Positions 1 through 7,258 of a DNA stretch of 48,238 bases are shown here, piece after piece. The position numbers and the translations under genes are program-made. Source of the DNA: Mycolicibacillus koreensis (GTDB lineage Bacteria > Actinomycetota > Actinomycetes > Mycobacteriales > Mycobacteriaceae); assembly GCF_002104795.1 (NCBI RefSeq), contig NZ_NCXO01000034.1:1-48238 (forward strand), written 5' to 3'. Below the pieces are notes generated by a model. The model did not search any database. It had not been told where the DNA came from and was given only the letters and a program-made list of their open reading frames with translations. How positions within the stretch are numbered: position 1 is the first letter of the stretch; each line of letters begins with the position of its first letter.

Positions 1-96
1 GGGGTAGCGCGCTAGGCGATGATCGGGCGCGAACCGTCATTTTGTCCCTGGTGACCGCTACAGTTGGCCCACCCGAATGACAAAGGAGTCAGCGCC

Positions 97-429
97 ATGC
101 GTGGACACCGACTCGTCGGAGCCCTGGCCGTAGCCGTCGCCCTGCTGGGCGCCTGCGGCGGAACCGACGCCGACAGCGACCCGGCCATCCCGCAGAACGG
201 GTTGGCGGAGTTGACCAAGCAGAAGCTGGCCAACACGGCCGGGCCCGAGCCGGAGTCGGTGGAGTGCGACGGCGACCTGCCGGCCACCGTCGGGATCAAA
301 CGGCGCTGCGTGCTGACCACACCGGAAGGCACCCGCTACGGGGTGACGGTGACGGCAACGAAGGTCAACGGCGACCAGATCGACTTCGAGGCCGTTGTCG
401 ACGACAAGCCGATGCGACCGGCCGGATAA
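97..429 (+). CDS. DUF4333-type lipoprotein
   Basis: A 110-residue secreted protein. The N-terminus is a lipoprotein signal: basic MRGHR, a hydrophobic stretch, then lipobox L-L-G-A-C with the acceptor at Cys20. The mature part is short and has two cysteines about 20 residues apart (C-D-G-D-L and R-R-C-V-L), the pattern of mycobacterial DUF4333 domains, whose role is unknown. The start was chosen at 97 because an AAAGGAGT ribosome site lies at 82-89; an in-frame ATG at 64 would put extra residues before the signal peptide. It is followed by about 320 bp of repeats and hairpins before the convergent clpB. Lipoprotein call firm; DUF4333 membership inferred from layout. Confidence 0.75.
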   Translation: MRGHRLVGALAVAVALLGACGGTDADSDPAIPQNGLAELTKQKLANTAGPEPESVECDGDLPATVGIKRRCVLTTPEGTRYGVTVTATKVNGDQIDFEAVVDDKPMRPAG

Positions 430-445
430 CCGGGCGGCGCCGGCC

Positions 446-493
446 GACTGGGCGGGTGACTGGGCGGGTGACTGGGCGGGTGACTGGGCGCGG
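446..493. repeat. 12-bp tandem repeat, four units
   Basis: Three exact copies of GACTGGGCGGGT at 446-481 and a fourth, diverged at its end (482-493), lie directly after the lipoprotein gene and directly before the nested palindrome at 500-572. The stretch has no coding role that I can see. Copy number could vary between strains. Confidence 0.85.
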
Positions 494-499
494 TGACTG

Positions 500-572
500 C
501 TGAGATCGACGCCGTAGCGGACATACACCCCCGAAAATCGGGGGTGTATGTCCATATGACTGTCGATCTCAG
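500..572. repeat. Interspersed nested palindrome, copy 1
   Basis: Outer arms CTGAGATCGAC (500-510) and GTCGATCTCAG (562-572) enclose an inner perfect 16-bp hairpin (519-534 with 538-553) with an AAA loop. A second copy in inverted orientation lies at 46291-46364. Both carry the same outer arms and a TCCATATG motif beside one inner arm, but different inner stems. As RNA the inner stem could act as a terminator for the lipoprotein gene. The repeat layout suggests a small non-coding mobile or REP-like element. I do not recognise it as a named family. Confidence 0.8.
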
Positions 573-677
573 TCGCCATAGGGGTGCGCAGCATCCGCGA
601 CAACGTCACCGATGCGCCCCGGCAACAACACCGGCCACACCCGCATCGCTAGCCCCACCCCGCGGGGGCGGGCAGAC

Positions 678-717
678 GCGCAGGTGCCCCACAACCGTGG
701 TTGTGGGGCACCTGCGC
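678..717. terminator. 19-bp inverted repeat, probable clpB terminator
   Basis: Arms 678-696 (GCGCAGGTGCCCCACAACC) and 699-717 are exactly complementary, giving a very long GC-rich hairpin with a minimal loop. It sits 35 bp past the clpB stop and could end transcription from both sides. No clear U-tract follows, which is normal for mycobacterial hairpins. A palindromic repeat element is the alternative reading. Confidence 0.6.
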
Positions 718-751
718 ACCGCGTCGAGGGACGGCCCTCGCGGATATTCGC

Positions 752-3298
752 CTACCCGAGCACCAGCCCCTCGCCGTCGGCGTTGAGGTTGACCGGGACG
801 ACATCCCCGTCGTGGATCTTGCCGGCCAACAGCATGCGGGCGAGCTCGTCGCCGATGGCGTGCTGGATGAGCCGGCGCAGCGGGCGCGCCCCGTACAGCG
901 GGTCGAACCCACGCTCGGCCAACCACTGCTTGGCGTCGAGTGACACCTGTAGCTGCAACCGGCGCTGGGCCAGCCGCTTGTCCAGCTGGGCGAGCTGAAT
1001 GTCGACGATGTGGACCAGTTCGCCCTCGTCGAGTGCCTCGAAGATGAGCACGTCATCGAGCCGGTTGATGAACTCCGGTTTGAACGTCGCCCGCACCGCG
1101 GCCATCACCTGCTCCTCGTCGCCGCCGGCGCCGAGGTTGGACGTCAGGATCAAGATGGTGTTACGGAAGTCGACCGTGCGGCCCTGCCCGTCGGTGAGCC
1201 TGCCCTCGTCGAGGACCTGCAGCAACACGTCGAACACGTCCGGGTGGGCCTTTTCGACCTCGTCGAAGAGCACCACCGTGTAGGGCCGGCGCCGCACCGC
1301 CTCGGTGAGCTGCCCACCCTGGTCGTAACCCACGTAGCCGGGGGGCGCACCCACCAGCCGGGCCACCGAGTGCTTCTCGCCGTACTCGCTCATGTCGATG
1401 CGCACCATCGCGCGTTCATCATCGAACAAGAAGTCCGCCAACGCCTTCGCCAGCTCGGTCTTGCCGACACCGGTCGGACCGAGGAACAGGAACGCCCCGG
1501 TCGGCCGGTTCGGGTCGGCCACCCCGGCACGGGATCGACGTACCGCATCGGAGACCGCGGCAACCGGTTGACGTTGCCCGACAACTCGTTTGGCCAACTC
1601 GTCTTCCATGCGCAGCAGCTTGGCGGTCTCACCTTCCAGCAGCCGCCCGGCCGGGATCCCGGTCCAGGCGCTGACCACGTCGGCGATGTCGTCGGGGCCG
1701 ACTTCCTCTTTGAGCATGACGTTCTCGCGGGCCTCCGCTGTCGGCACCGCGGCCTCCAGCTTCTTCTCGACCTCCGGGATGCGCCCGTAGCGCAGCTCGG
1801 CGGCCTTGGCCAGGTCGCCGTCGCGTTCGGCCCGGTCGGACTCCCCGCGCAGCTCCTCCAGCTGTTCTTTGAGCTCACGCACCACGTCGATGGCGCCTTT
1901 TTCGTTCTGCCAACGCGTAGTGAGTTCGGCGAGCTTCTCCTTGTAGTCGGCCAGTTCGGCGCGCAGCTTCTCCAGCCGGTCCCTGGAGGCGTCGTCCTCC
2001 TCCTTCGACAGCGCCATCTCCTCGATCTCGAGGCGCCGCACCAGTCGCTCCACCTCATCGATCTCCACCGGCCGGGAGTCGATCTCCATCCGCAGCCGCG
2101 ACGCGGCCTCGTCGACCAGGTCGATGGCCTTGTCCGGCAGGAACCGCGAGGTGATGTAGCGGTCGGAGAGGGTGGCGGCGGCGACCAGCGCGGAGTCGGT
2201 GATGCGTACCCCGTGGTGCACCTCGTAGCGGTCCTTGAGCCCGCGCAGGATGCCGATGGTGTCCTCCGCCGACGGTTCGCCGACGTAGACCTGCTGGAAC
2301 CGGCGCTCCAGCGCGGCGTCCTTCTCGATGTATTTGCGGTACTCCTCGAGGGTGGTCGCCCCGACCAGCCGCAGTTCACCGCGGGCGAGCATCGGCTTGA
2401 TCATGTTGCCGGCGTCCATCGCGCCCTCACCGGTCGCGCCGGCACCGACGATCGTGTGCAACTCGTCGATGAACGTGATGACCTGCCCGGCGGAGTCCTT
2501 GATCTCATCGAGGACGGCCTTGAGGCGTTCCTCGAACTCGCCGCGGTATTTCGCGCCAGCCACCATCGACCCCAGGTCCAGGGCGACAACGGTCTTGTCG
2601 CGCAGGCTCTCCGGCACGTCACCGGCGACCACCCGCTGGGCCAGACCCTCGACGATCGCGGTCTTGCCGACGCCGGGCTCACCGATGAGCACCGGGTTGT
2701 TCTTGGTGCGCCGGGAGAGCACCTGCACCACGCGGCGGATCTCGGTGTCACGGCCGATGACCGGGTCGAGCTTGCCTTCGCGGGCGCGCGCGGTCAGATC
2801 GGTGGAGTATTTCTCCAGCGCCTGATACGAGCCCTCCGGGTCGGGGCTGGTGACCCGTGCGGACCCGCGGACCTTGACGAACGCCTCCCGCAGCGCCTCG
2901 GGCGTGGCGCCGCGGCCGGTGAGCAGCCGGGCGACGTCGGAGTCGCCGGTGGCCAACCCCACCATCAAGTGTTCGGTGGAGACATACTCGTCGTCCATCT
3001 CGGTGGCCAGGTGCTGGGCGGCGGTGATCGCCGCGAGGGCCTCGCGCGACAGCTGCGGCTGGGCGTTCGAGCTGGTCACCTGCGGCGCGAGGTCGACGAG
3101 ACGCTGCGCCTCACCGCGTACCCCCGCCGGGTCGACGCCGACGGCCTCCAGCAGCGGGGCGGCGATGCCGTCGTTCTGGGTCAGCAGCGCCAGCAGCAGG
3201 TGCGCGGGGCGGATGTCGGGGTTACCGGCGGCGGTCGCCGCCTGCAGCGCCGCGGTGAGCGCGGCCTGCGTCTTGGTGGTGGGGTTGAACGAGTCCAC
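752..3298 (-). CDS. clpB: ATP-dependent disaggregase ClpB
   Basis: An 848-residue Hsp100 chaperone that, with DnaK, pulls polypeptides out of aggregates in the cytosol. It has an N-terminal Clp repeat domain (about 1-145), a first AAA domain with Walker A GEPGVGKT, a long coiled-coil middle domain rich in E, K and R (about 400-520), and a second AAA domain with Walker A GPTGVGKT and the D2 C-terminal region. The GTG at 3298 ([10 protein letters not shown] after the initiator) was chosen because GAAGGAGA lies just upstream and the length equals that of the M. tuberculosis protein; the frame stays open for 34 further codons. An HspR box lies at 3381-3401. Together with the dnaK operon at 11605-15723 it forms the heat-shock regulon. 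Confidence 0.97.
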   Translation of the reverse strand: MDSFNPTTKTQAALTAALQAATAAGNPDIRPAHLLLALLTQNDGIAAPLLEAVGVDPAGVRGEAQRLVDLAPQVTSSNAQPQLSREALAAITAAQHLATEMDDEYVSTEHLMVGLATGDSDVARLLTGRGATPEALREAFVKVRGSARVTSPDPEGSYQALEKYSTDLTARAREGKLDPVIGRDTEIRRVVQVLSRRTKNNPVLIGEPGVGKTAIVEGLAQRVVAGDVPESLRDKTVVALDLGSMVAGAKYRGEFEERLKAVLDEIKDSAGQVITFIDELHTIVGAGATGEGAMDAGNMIKPMLARGELRLVGATTLEEYRKYIEKDAALERRFQQVYVGEPSAEDTIGILRGLKDRYEVHHGVRITDSALVAAATLSDRYITSRFLPDKAIDLVDEAASRLRMEIDSRPVEIDEVERLVRRLEIEEMALSKEEDDASRDRLEKLRAELADYKEKLAELTTRWQNEKGAIDVVRELKEQLEELRGESDRAERDGDLAKAAELRYGRIPEVEKKLEAAVPTAEARENVMLKEEVGPDDIADVVSAWTGIPAGRLLEGETAKLLRMEDELAKRVVGQRQPVAAVSDAVRRSRAGVADPNRPTGAFLFLGPTGVGKTELAKALADFLFDDERAMVRIDMSEYGEKHSVARLVGAPPGYVGYDQGGQLTEAVRRRPYTVVLFDEVEKAHPDVFDVLLQVLDEGRLTDGQGRTVDFRNTILILTSNLGAGGDEEQVMAAVRATFKPEFINRLDDVLIFEALDEGELVHIVDIQLAQLDKRLAQRRLQLQVSLDAKQWLAERGFDPLYGARPLRRLIQHAIGDELARMLLAGKIHDGDVVPVNLNADGEGLVLG

Positions 3299-3380
3299 AA
3301 AATCTCCTTCGAGGGCTAGTAGGTCGCGAGCTGGTCGGGATGGGGTCCACGCACTCGTTACGTCCTTCAACGCCGCAGAG

Positions 3381-3401
3381 GTTGAGTCTGTTCCGCTCAA
3401 G
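3381..3401. promoter_or_regulatory. HAIR element (HspR operator) of clpB
   Basis: GTTGAGT-N7-GCTCAAG, two changes from the HspR consensus CTTGAGT-N7-ACTCAAG. It lies 83 bp upstream of the clpB start. The same motif stands upstream of dnaK at 15821-15841, and hspR is encoded in this window, so clpB repression by HspR is the expected control. Confidence 0.85.
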
Positions 3402-3432
3402 TTTGTCTGATCGGGCCGCGGCGCTCATTGTC

Positions 3433-3448
3433 CCCCGCCCGGGCGGGG
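3433..3448. terminator. GC palindrome between clpB promoter and TetR gene
   Basis: CCCCGCCCGGGCGGGG is a perfect 16-bp palindrome about 45 bp past the stop of the leftward TetR gene and may end its transcript before the clpB promoter. A short direct repeat (TCAGCCG, three times) follows at about 3480-3500. Confidence 0.45.
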
Positions 3449-3494
3449 AAAACACCCGGATCCGCCACATCCCGGCGCCGTCAGCCGTCAGCCG

Positions 3495-4058
3495 TCAGCC
3501 GTCGAAGAGCATGCGGGCGATCCGCTCGACGGCGCGCATGGGGTCGTCGGCCCGCACGGCCGGGTCGAGCGCGCCGTTGCGCCACAGCGTGGCGAAACCG
3601 TGCACCAGCGACCAGGCGGCCAACTCGGCGCCAGTAGGGTCGGCGCGCGCATGCGGGTCGCTGAGCGTCGCGACCCCGCGGGACAGCTCGGCACCGGCCC
3701 CCGCCTCGGCGGCCAGCAGCGCCGGGTCGGCGGTGTCCAGCAGCGCCTTGTCGAACATGACCTCGTAGTGACCGGGATGGTCGAGGGCGAAACGCACGTA
3801 GGCCAGCGCTGCGTCGACAAACCGCGGGCGGGTCGCCGTCAAGGCCGCCTCCAGTCGGCGGAATCCCTCGGCGGCCAGCGCGGTGAACAGCCCCCGCCGG
3901 TCGGTGAAGTGGTGCGCAGGCGCGGCGTGGGAGACGCCGGCGCGCCGTGCCAGTTCGCGCAGCGAGACGCCGGCGGCGCCCCGTTCGGCCACCAGGGCGG
4001 CAGCCTCGGCCAGCAGGGCTGCCCGCAGGTCGCCGTGGTGATAGGTGGAACGGGCCAT
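3495..4058 (-). CDS. TetR-family repressor
   Basis: A 187-residue one-component regulator. The N-terminal helix-turn-helix is clear (R-E-L-A-R-R-A-G-V-S then H-F-T-D-R-R-G-L-F near residues 35-60), followed by a ligand-binding domain of the TetR_C_13/WHG type (W-R-N-G-A-L near the end). The start at 4058 (MARSTYHHGD) was preferred to one four codons upstream because the motif after it is typical of the family. It is transcribed away from the DoxX-like gene at 4153. The 94-bp gap holds two copies of a CTTGACA..CTAGA motif, so it very probably controls itself and that gene. The inducer is unknown. Confidence 0.9.
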   Translation of the reverse strand: MARSTYHHGDLRAALLAEAAALVAERGAAGVSLRELARRAGVSHAAPAHHFTDRRGLFTALAAEGFRRLEAALTATRPRFVDAALAYVRFALDHPGHYEVMFDKALLDTADPALLAAEAGAGAELSRGVATLSDPHARADPTGAELAAWSLVHGFATLWRNGALDPAVRADDPMRAVERIARMLFDG

Positions 4059-4080
4059 GGCGACCAGCATAACCGAAGAT

Positions 4081-4140
4081 CTTGACAGTGACTAGATGTC
4101 ATCCGTGGGGTCGATTGCGGCAAACTTGACACTGTCTAGA
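4081..4140. promoter_or_regulatory. Two putative TetR operator copies
   Basis: CTTGACAGTGACTAGA (4081-4096) and CTTGACACTGTCTAGA (4125-4140) differ at two positions and are 44 bp apart. The second contains the palindrome GACACTGTC; the first is part of TGACA-N9-TGTCA (4083-4101). They fill the gap between the divergent TetR and DoxX-like genes and are the obvious binding sites. Confidence 0.6.
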
Positions 4141-4152
4141 TTGGAGATCGTC

Positions 4153-4599
4153 ATGGCTCCGTTGATCACGCTGCTGCTCGGCAGCGCCGGCGCCCGCGCC
4201 CTCGGTGCACTCGGCGTGAACTACCTCGATTCCTGGCCGCGCGCGATCGCGATCGGGCTGGCCGCGATGTTCGTACTCACCGGCGTGGCCCACTTCGCAC
4301 CCCCGCTGCGGCGCCAACTGATCGCGATCGTGCCGCCGGCGCTGCCCGCCCCCGCGTTGCTGGTGAGCATCACCGGGGTGCTGGAGTTGCTCGGCGCGGC
4401 CGGGCTGCTGGTGCCCGCCACCCGGGTGGTCGCGGCGGCCTGCCTGCTGGTGTTGATGGTGGTGATGTTCCCGGCCAACGTCTACGCCGCCCGGATGCCG
4501 AACCCGCCCGCGGCGATGTCCACGCGACTGCCGCAGCGCAGCGCCGAGGAGCTGCTCTATCTGGGCGCGGCCGTCATCGTCATCGTCGCGACGGTGTAG
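4153..4599 (+). CDS. DoxX-family membrane protein
   Basis: A 148-residue integral membrane protein with four predicted helices and the D-S-W-P-R-A-I-A-I-G-L entry typical of DoxX/DoxD-like proteins. In mycobacteria some DoxX proteins link redox and cytosolic thiol homeostasis at the membrane, but no activity can be assigned here. The ATG at 4153 is preceded by GGAG at 4143-4146. It is divergent from and probably repressed by the TetR at 3495. It ends only six bases from the convergent NTF2-like gene at 4606. Confidence 0.8.
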   Translation: MAPLITLLLGSAGARALGALGVNYLDSWPRAIAIGLAAMFVLTGVAHFAPPLRRQLIAIVPPALPAPALLVSITGVLELLGAAGLLVPATRVVAAACLLVLMVVMFPANVYAARMPNPPAAMSTRLPQRSAEELLYLGAAVIVIVATV

Positions 4600-4605
4600 C
4601 CGGGT

Positions 4606-5352
4606 TCAGCCCAGGCGCAGGGTGCGCCGCACGGTGTTGATCATTCCCGGCACGCGCGAAGCCCCCATGAGCAGCTTGAACACCGGACTGTCGTCGCCGG
4701 GCACCACCCCGGCGGACTGCAGGGCGTCGAGGATGTCGAAAAGCGTCTCGCCGAAGTACATTCGGCCGTCCCTACCGAAGTGGTAGCGGTCCACCGCGGT
4801 GCACTGCACGAACGTGCCGACACCATGGACGGCGGGCGCGGAGTCGTCGTAGGGATAGAACCGCAGGGTGCCGCTGAAGTGCCCGCTGCCGATGTAGCGG
4901 ACGATCACCCGCGTCTCGCCGTCCGGGTCGACGTCGAAGTACACCTGCCCCGGCAGGGGGTCGTAGCGCCAGTCGGGGATCGCGTCGAGGAACGCGAAGT
5001 TGTAGCGCACGAACTCCTCGAGTCCGACGATGATGCGGCCGAACGTGGTGGGGTCCTTGTAGCGCAGGTCCGGGGTGTAGAGCTCGTCGTTGAGCGACAT
5101 GTCCCGCATCAGCCAGCTCCACCAGTATTTCTTCGCCCACTCGGCGGCGAACGCGACGTCGAGGCCGTGCTCGGCGTAGAACGCGATCTTGGCGTCGAGG
5201 TCGGTGAACCACTGCTCGGTCTGGGCGTTGAGCTCCTCCTCGGTGAGGACCTTGACCCGACCGCCGGCGCGGTTGCCGCCGAGGTACTCCGGCAGCGGCT
5301 GACGCAACCGGGGCTGGGCGATGGCTTCGCGGAACTTGGCCTCGTCGAACAC
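4606..5352 (-). CDS. NTF2/SnoaL-like protein, unknown substrate
   Basis: A 248-residue protein with no signal peptide or membrane segment. Residues about 60-215 resemble the SnoaL/NTF2 cone fold: an early helix around G-L-E-E-F-V-R-Y-N-F, D-A-I-P-D-W-R-Y-D-P, a strand Y-I-G-S-G-H-F-S-G, and a closing strand near V-D-R-Y-H-F-G-R-D-G-R-M. The function cannot be read from the sequence; family members include ketosteroid isomerases, epoxide hydrolases and binding proteins. It is divergent from the TetR at 5451. The 98-bp gap carries two identical-core operators, so that TetR probably represses it. Confidence 0.65.
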   Translation of the reverse strand: MFDEAKFREAIAQPRLRQPLPEYLGGNRAGGRVKVLTEEELNAQTEQWFTDLDAKIAFYAEHGLDVAFAAEWAKKYWWSWLMRDMSLNDELYTPDLRYKDPTTFGRIIVGLEEFVRYNFAFLDAIPDWRYDPLPGQVYFDVDPDGETRVIVRYIGSGHFSGTLRFYPYDDSAPAVHGVGTFVQCTAVDRYHFGRDGRMYFGETLFDILDALQSAGVVPGDDSPVFKLLMGASRVPGMINTVRRTLRLG

Positions 5353-5371
5353 GGCGCTCCTTCATCATATG

Positions 5372-5431
5372 GGAATCAAGTGATTCCTATGGAGATCGTG
5401 GCACCCCGAAGAACTAGAATCAAGCGATTCT
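5372..5431. promoter_or_regulatory. Two 16-bp TetR operators
   Basis: GGAATCAAGTGATTCC (5372-5387) and AGAATCAAGCGATTCT (5416-5431) are the same palindrome, RGAATCA-AG-YGATTCY, 44 bp apart. The second lies 20 bp before the GTG of the TetR gene at 5451. This is a textbook autoregulated divergent arrangement. Confidence 0.8.
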
Positions 5432-5450
5432 TGCGATCCTGACGGGAGGG

Positions 5451-6092
5451 GTGGCGGTGGCGACGACGGCGGGTGCACCCCGGCGCTGGCGCGGGCAGAC
5501 CCATGACGACCGGGTGCGCGCCCGGCGCGGCCAACTGCTCGCGGCCGGTTTTGCCCTACTCGGCGACCACGGCACCGCCGGGGTCACGATGCGGGCGGCA
5601 TGTCGACACGCCGGGTTGAGCCTGCGGTACTTCTACGAGAACTTCCCCGACACCGACGCGCTGATCGTCGCGGTCTACGACGAGTGCAACAACGAACTGC
5701 TGGCCGCGATCACCGACGCGGCGGTGCCGCTGCGCGACGATCTGGACGCGGCGGTCCGCGCGGCGATAGACGCCGGCGCCGGATATTTCGCCGCCGACCC
5801 GCGGCGGGTGCGCATCCTGCTGCGCGAACCGTTGTCCAACGATCTGCTCACCGAGCGGCGCGCCGCGATCGCGCCGGAGCTGCTGGCGGCGCTGGTGCAG
5901 GCCGGCGGCATCGACCCGCGCCGGCCCGCCGAGGACGACGCGATGACCGCCAGCGCGTTCTCCGGCGCCTTCACCGCGTTGATCCTCGACTGGTCCGACG
6001 GTCGGCTGGCCGTCAGCCGCGCCCAGCTGGTCGATTACGCGGCCTCGCTGGTGCTCGCCCAGCTGCAACGCCCGGCAGGCGGGCAGCCATGA
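5451..6092 (+). CDS. TetR-family repressor
   Basis: A 213-residue regulator. The HTH spans about 40-65 (M-R-A-A-C-R-H-A-G-L-S-L-R-Y-F-Y-E-N-F) and the rest is a helical ligand domain. The GTG at 5451 follows GGGAGG; a second GTG two codons later is also possible. Its stop overlaps the start of the next gene (ATGA at 6089-6092), and that gene overlaps the lipoprotein gene in the same way, so TetR, GAP transporter and lipoprotein are translationally coupled. The two operators at 5372-5431 suggest control of itself and of the divergent NTF2-like gene. Confidence 0.92.
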   Translation: MAVATTAGAPRRWRGQTHDDRVRARRGQLLAAGFALLGDHGTAGVTMRAACRHAGLSLRYFYENFPDTDALIVAVYDECNNELLAAITDAAVPLRDDLDAAVRAAIDAGAGYFAADPRRVRILLREPLSNDLLTERRAAIAPELLAALVQAGGIDPRRPAEDDAMTASAFSGAFTALILDWSDGRLAVSRAQLVDYAASLVLAQLQRPAGGQP

Positions 6093-6760
6093 GCGCGGCC
6101 TGGGGTTCGGCGTTGGCCGCGCTGGTGCCGCTGGCGCTGGTGGTCGCGCTCTCGCCGATCACGGTCATCCCCGCGGTGCTGGTGCTGCACACCCCGACCC
6201 CGCGGGCGAGCGGGACGGCCTTCGCCGGCGGCTGGCTGCTGGGGGTGGGCGGGTTGACCGCGGCCTTCCTCGCCGTCTCCGGGCTGCTCGGCGGGCTGCA
6301 CCGCACTCCGCCGGGGTGGGCGTCGTGGCTGCGGATCGTCGTCGGCGCTGCCCTGATCGGCTTCGGGATCTACCGTTGGCTCACCCGCGAGCGCCACACG
6401 CAGATGCCGCGCTGGATGCGCTCACTGACCACGCTGCGGCCGTCGCGGGCGGCGGGCGTCGGCGTCGTCGTGGCGCTCGCCCGCCCCGAGGTGCTGCTGA
6501 TGTGCGCCGCTGCCGGCCTCGCAATCGGCAGCGCCGGACTACCTCGCGGCGAATCGTGGCTTGCCGCCCTGTTTTTCGTGCTCCTGGCCACCTTCACCGT
6601 GTTGGTTCCGATCGGCGGCTTCGTCGCGGCCGGGCCACACTTGGAGGAGCCGCTCACCCGACTAAAGACCTGGATGGAAGCCCAGCACGCCGCGATGTTG
6701 GCGGTCGTGCTGGTATTGATCGGGGCGATGGTCGTCTACAACGGGGTGCACGGGCTGTGA
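6089..6760 (+). CDS. GAP/Sap-family membrane transporter
   Basis: A 223-residue protein with about six membrane helices. The start (M-S-A-A-W-G-S-A-L-A-A-L-V-P-L-A) and the conserved A-L-S-P-I-T-V-I-P-A-V-L-V-L loop match the GAP family (LysE superfamily), which includes mycobacterial Sap proteins that help surface glycolipids cross the membrane. A basic loop (R-E-R-H-T-Q-M-P-R-W-M) joins the halves. It is coupled to TetR (4-bp overlap) and to a lipoprotein (GTGA overlap at 6757), which suggests an envelope-lipid or efflux role with a lipoprotein partner. The substrate is unknown. Confidence 0.8.
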   Translation: MSAAWGSALAALVPLALVVALSPITVIPAVLVLHTPTPRASGTAFAGGWLLGVGGLTAAFLAVSGLLGGLHRTPPGWASWLRIVVGAALIGFGIYRWLTRERHTQMPRWMRSLTTLRPSRAAGVGVVVALARPEVLLMCAAAGLAIGSAGLPRGESWLAALFFVLLATFTVLVPIGGFVAAGPHLEEPLTRLKTWMEAQHAAMLAVVLVLIGAMVVYNGVHGL

Positions 6761-7203
6761 GCACCTACAGCCGGCTGCCGGCAATCCTGGTGGCCGTGAC
6801 CCTGGCGGTGGCAGGATGCTCGATCATGGCTCCCCCGCCCCAGTCCCCGGCACGTGAGAGCGCCACCACCGCGGCCGGCCCCCCACCGTTGAGCGACGAG
6901 CAGACCCTCGACCAGATGCGGCAGGCCGCCCGCCAGATCGCCGCCATCGCGCGGCTGGACAACCCCCGCGGAAACACCAGTTTCGCCTCCTGCAACGACC
7001 AGGGCGACCCACCGTACAAGGGGGTGGCCAACCTCAGTTTCGATCCCCCCGCCGGCGTCGAACGCGAGGTCTACGTAGCCCGCATCAAAGAGGCGATGCT
7101 GGCCCACGGCTGGGACGACGGCGCACCAGCAGGTCACCACTTCCGGCCGTGGCAGGATTGCGACATCTCCGCGATGCGCGCGTCGTCCACACCCTCGCGG
7201 TAG
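6757..7203 (+). CDS. Lipoprotein, unknown function
   Basis: A 148-residue lipoprotein: hydrophobic signal L-V-A-V-T-L-A-V-A-G-C with lipobox V-A-G-C at residue 20, a Pro/Ala/Thr linker and a compact domain holding two further cysteines (S-F-A-S-C-N-D-Q-G and W-Q-D-C-D-I-S). The GTG start overlaps the transporter stop, so it is the third gene of a coupled unit. The mature domain resembles other small mycobacterial lipoproteins, but I cannot name its family. A periplasmic partner of the GAP-type transporter is the simplest inference. Confidence 0.7.
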   Translation: MSTYSRLPAILVAVTLAVAGCSIMAPPPQSPARESATTAAGPPPLSDEQTLDQMRQAARQIAAIARLDNPRGNTSFASCNDQGDPPYKGVANLSFDPPAGVEREVYVARIKEAMLAHGWDDGAPAGHHFRPWQDCDISAMRASSTPSR

Positions 7204-7244
7204 TGCGCACATCTCAACAGCACCCAGCTTTTCCCGACGCCGCT

Positions 7245-7250
7245 TAGAAT
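7245..7250 (+). promoter_or_regulatory. -10 box of flavohaemoglobin gene (leaderless)
   Basis: TAGAAT ends eight bases before the ATG at 7259. No ribosome site separates them, so the transcript probably begins at or next to the start codon. Confidence 0.5.
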
Positions 7251-7258
7251 CGGCGCAC

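Noticed and set aside
430..750. Possible small coding genes in the repeat-rich stretch before clpB
   Set aside because: Open frames there consist of translated repeats (for example repeated V-T-G-R or S-P-A-Q) and hairpin arms.
1010..3319. Very long open frame on the plus strand opposite clpB (and similar ones opposite dnaK, the MFS gene, the Hsp70-like gene and etfD)
   Set aside because: These frames follow from the GC-rich third codon positions of the real genes. Their translations are Arg/Gly/Val-rich, have no recognisable domains and lack ribosome sites.
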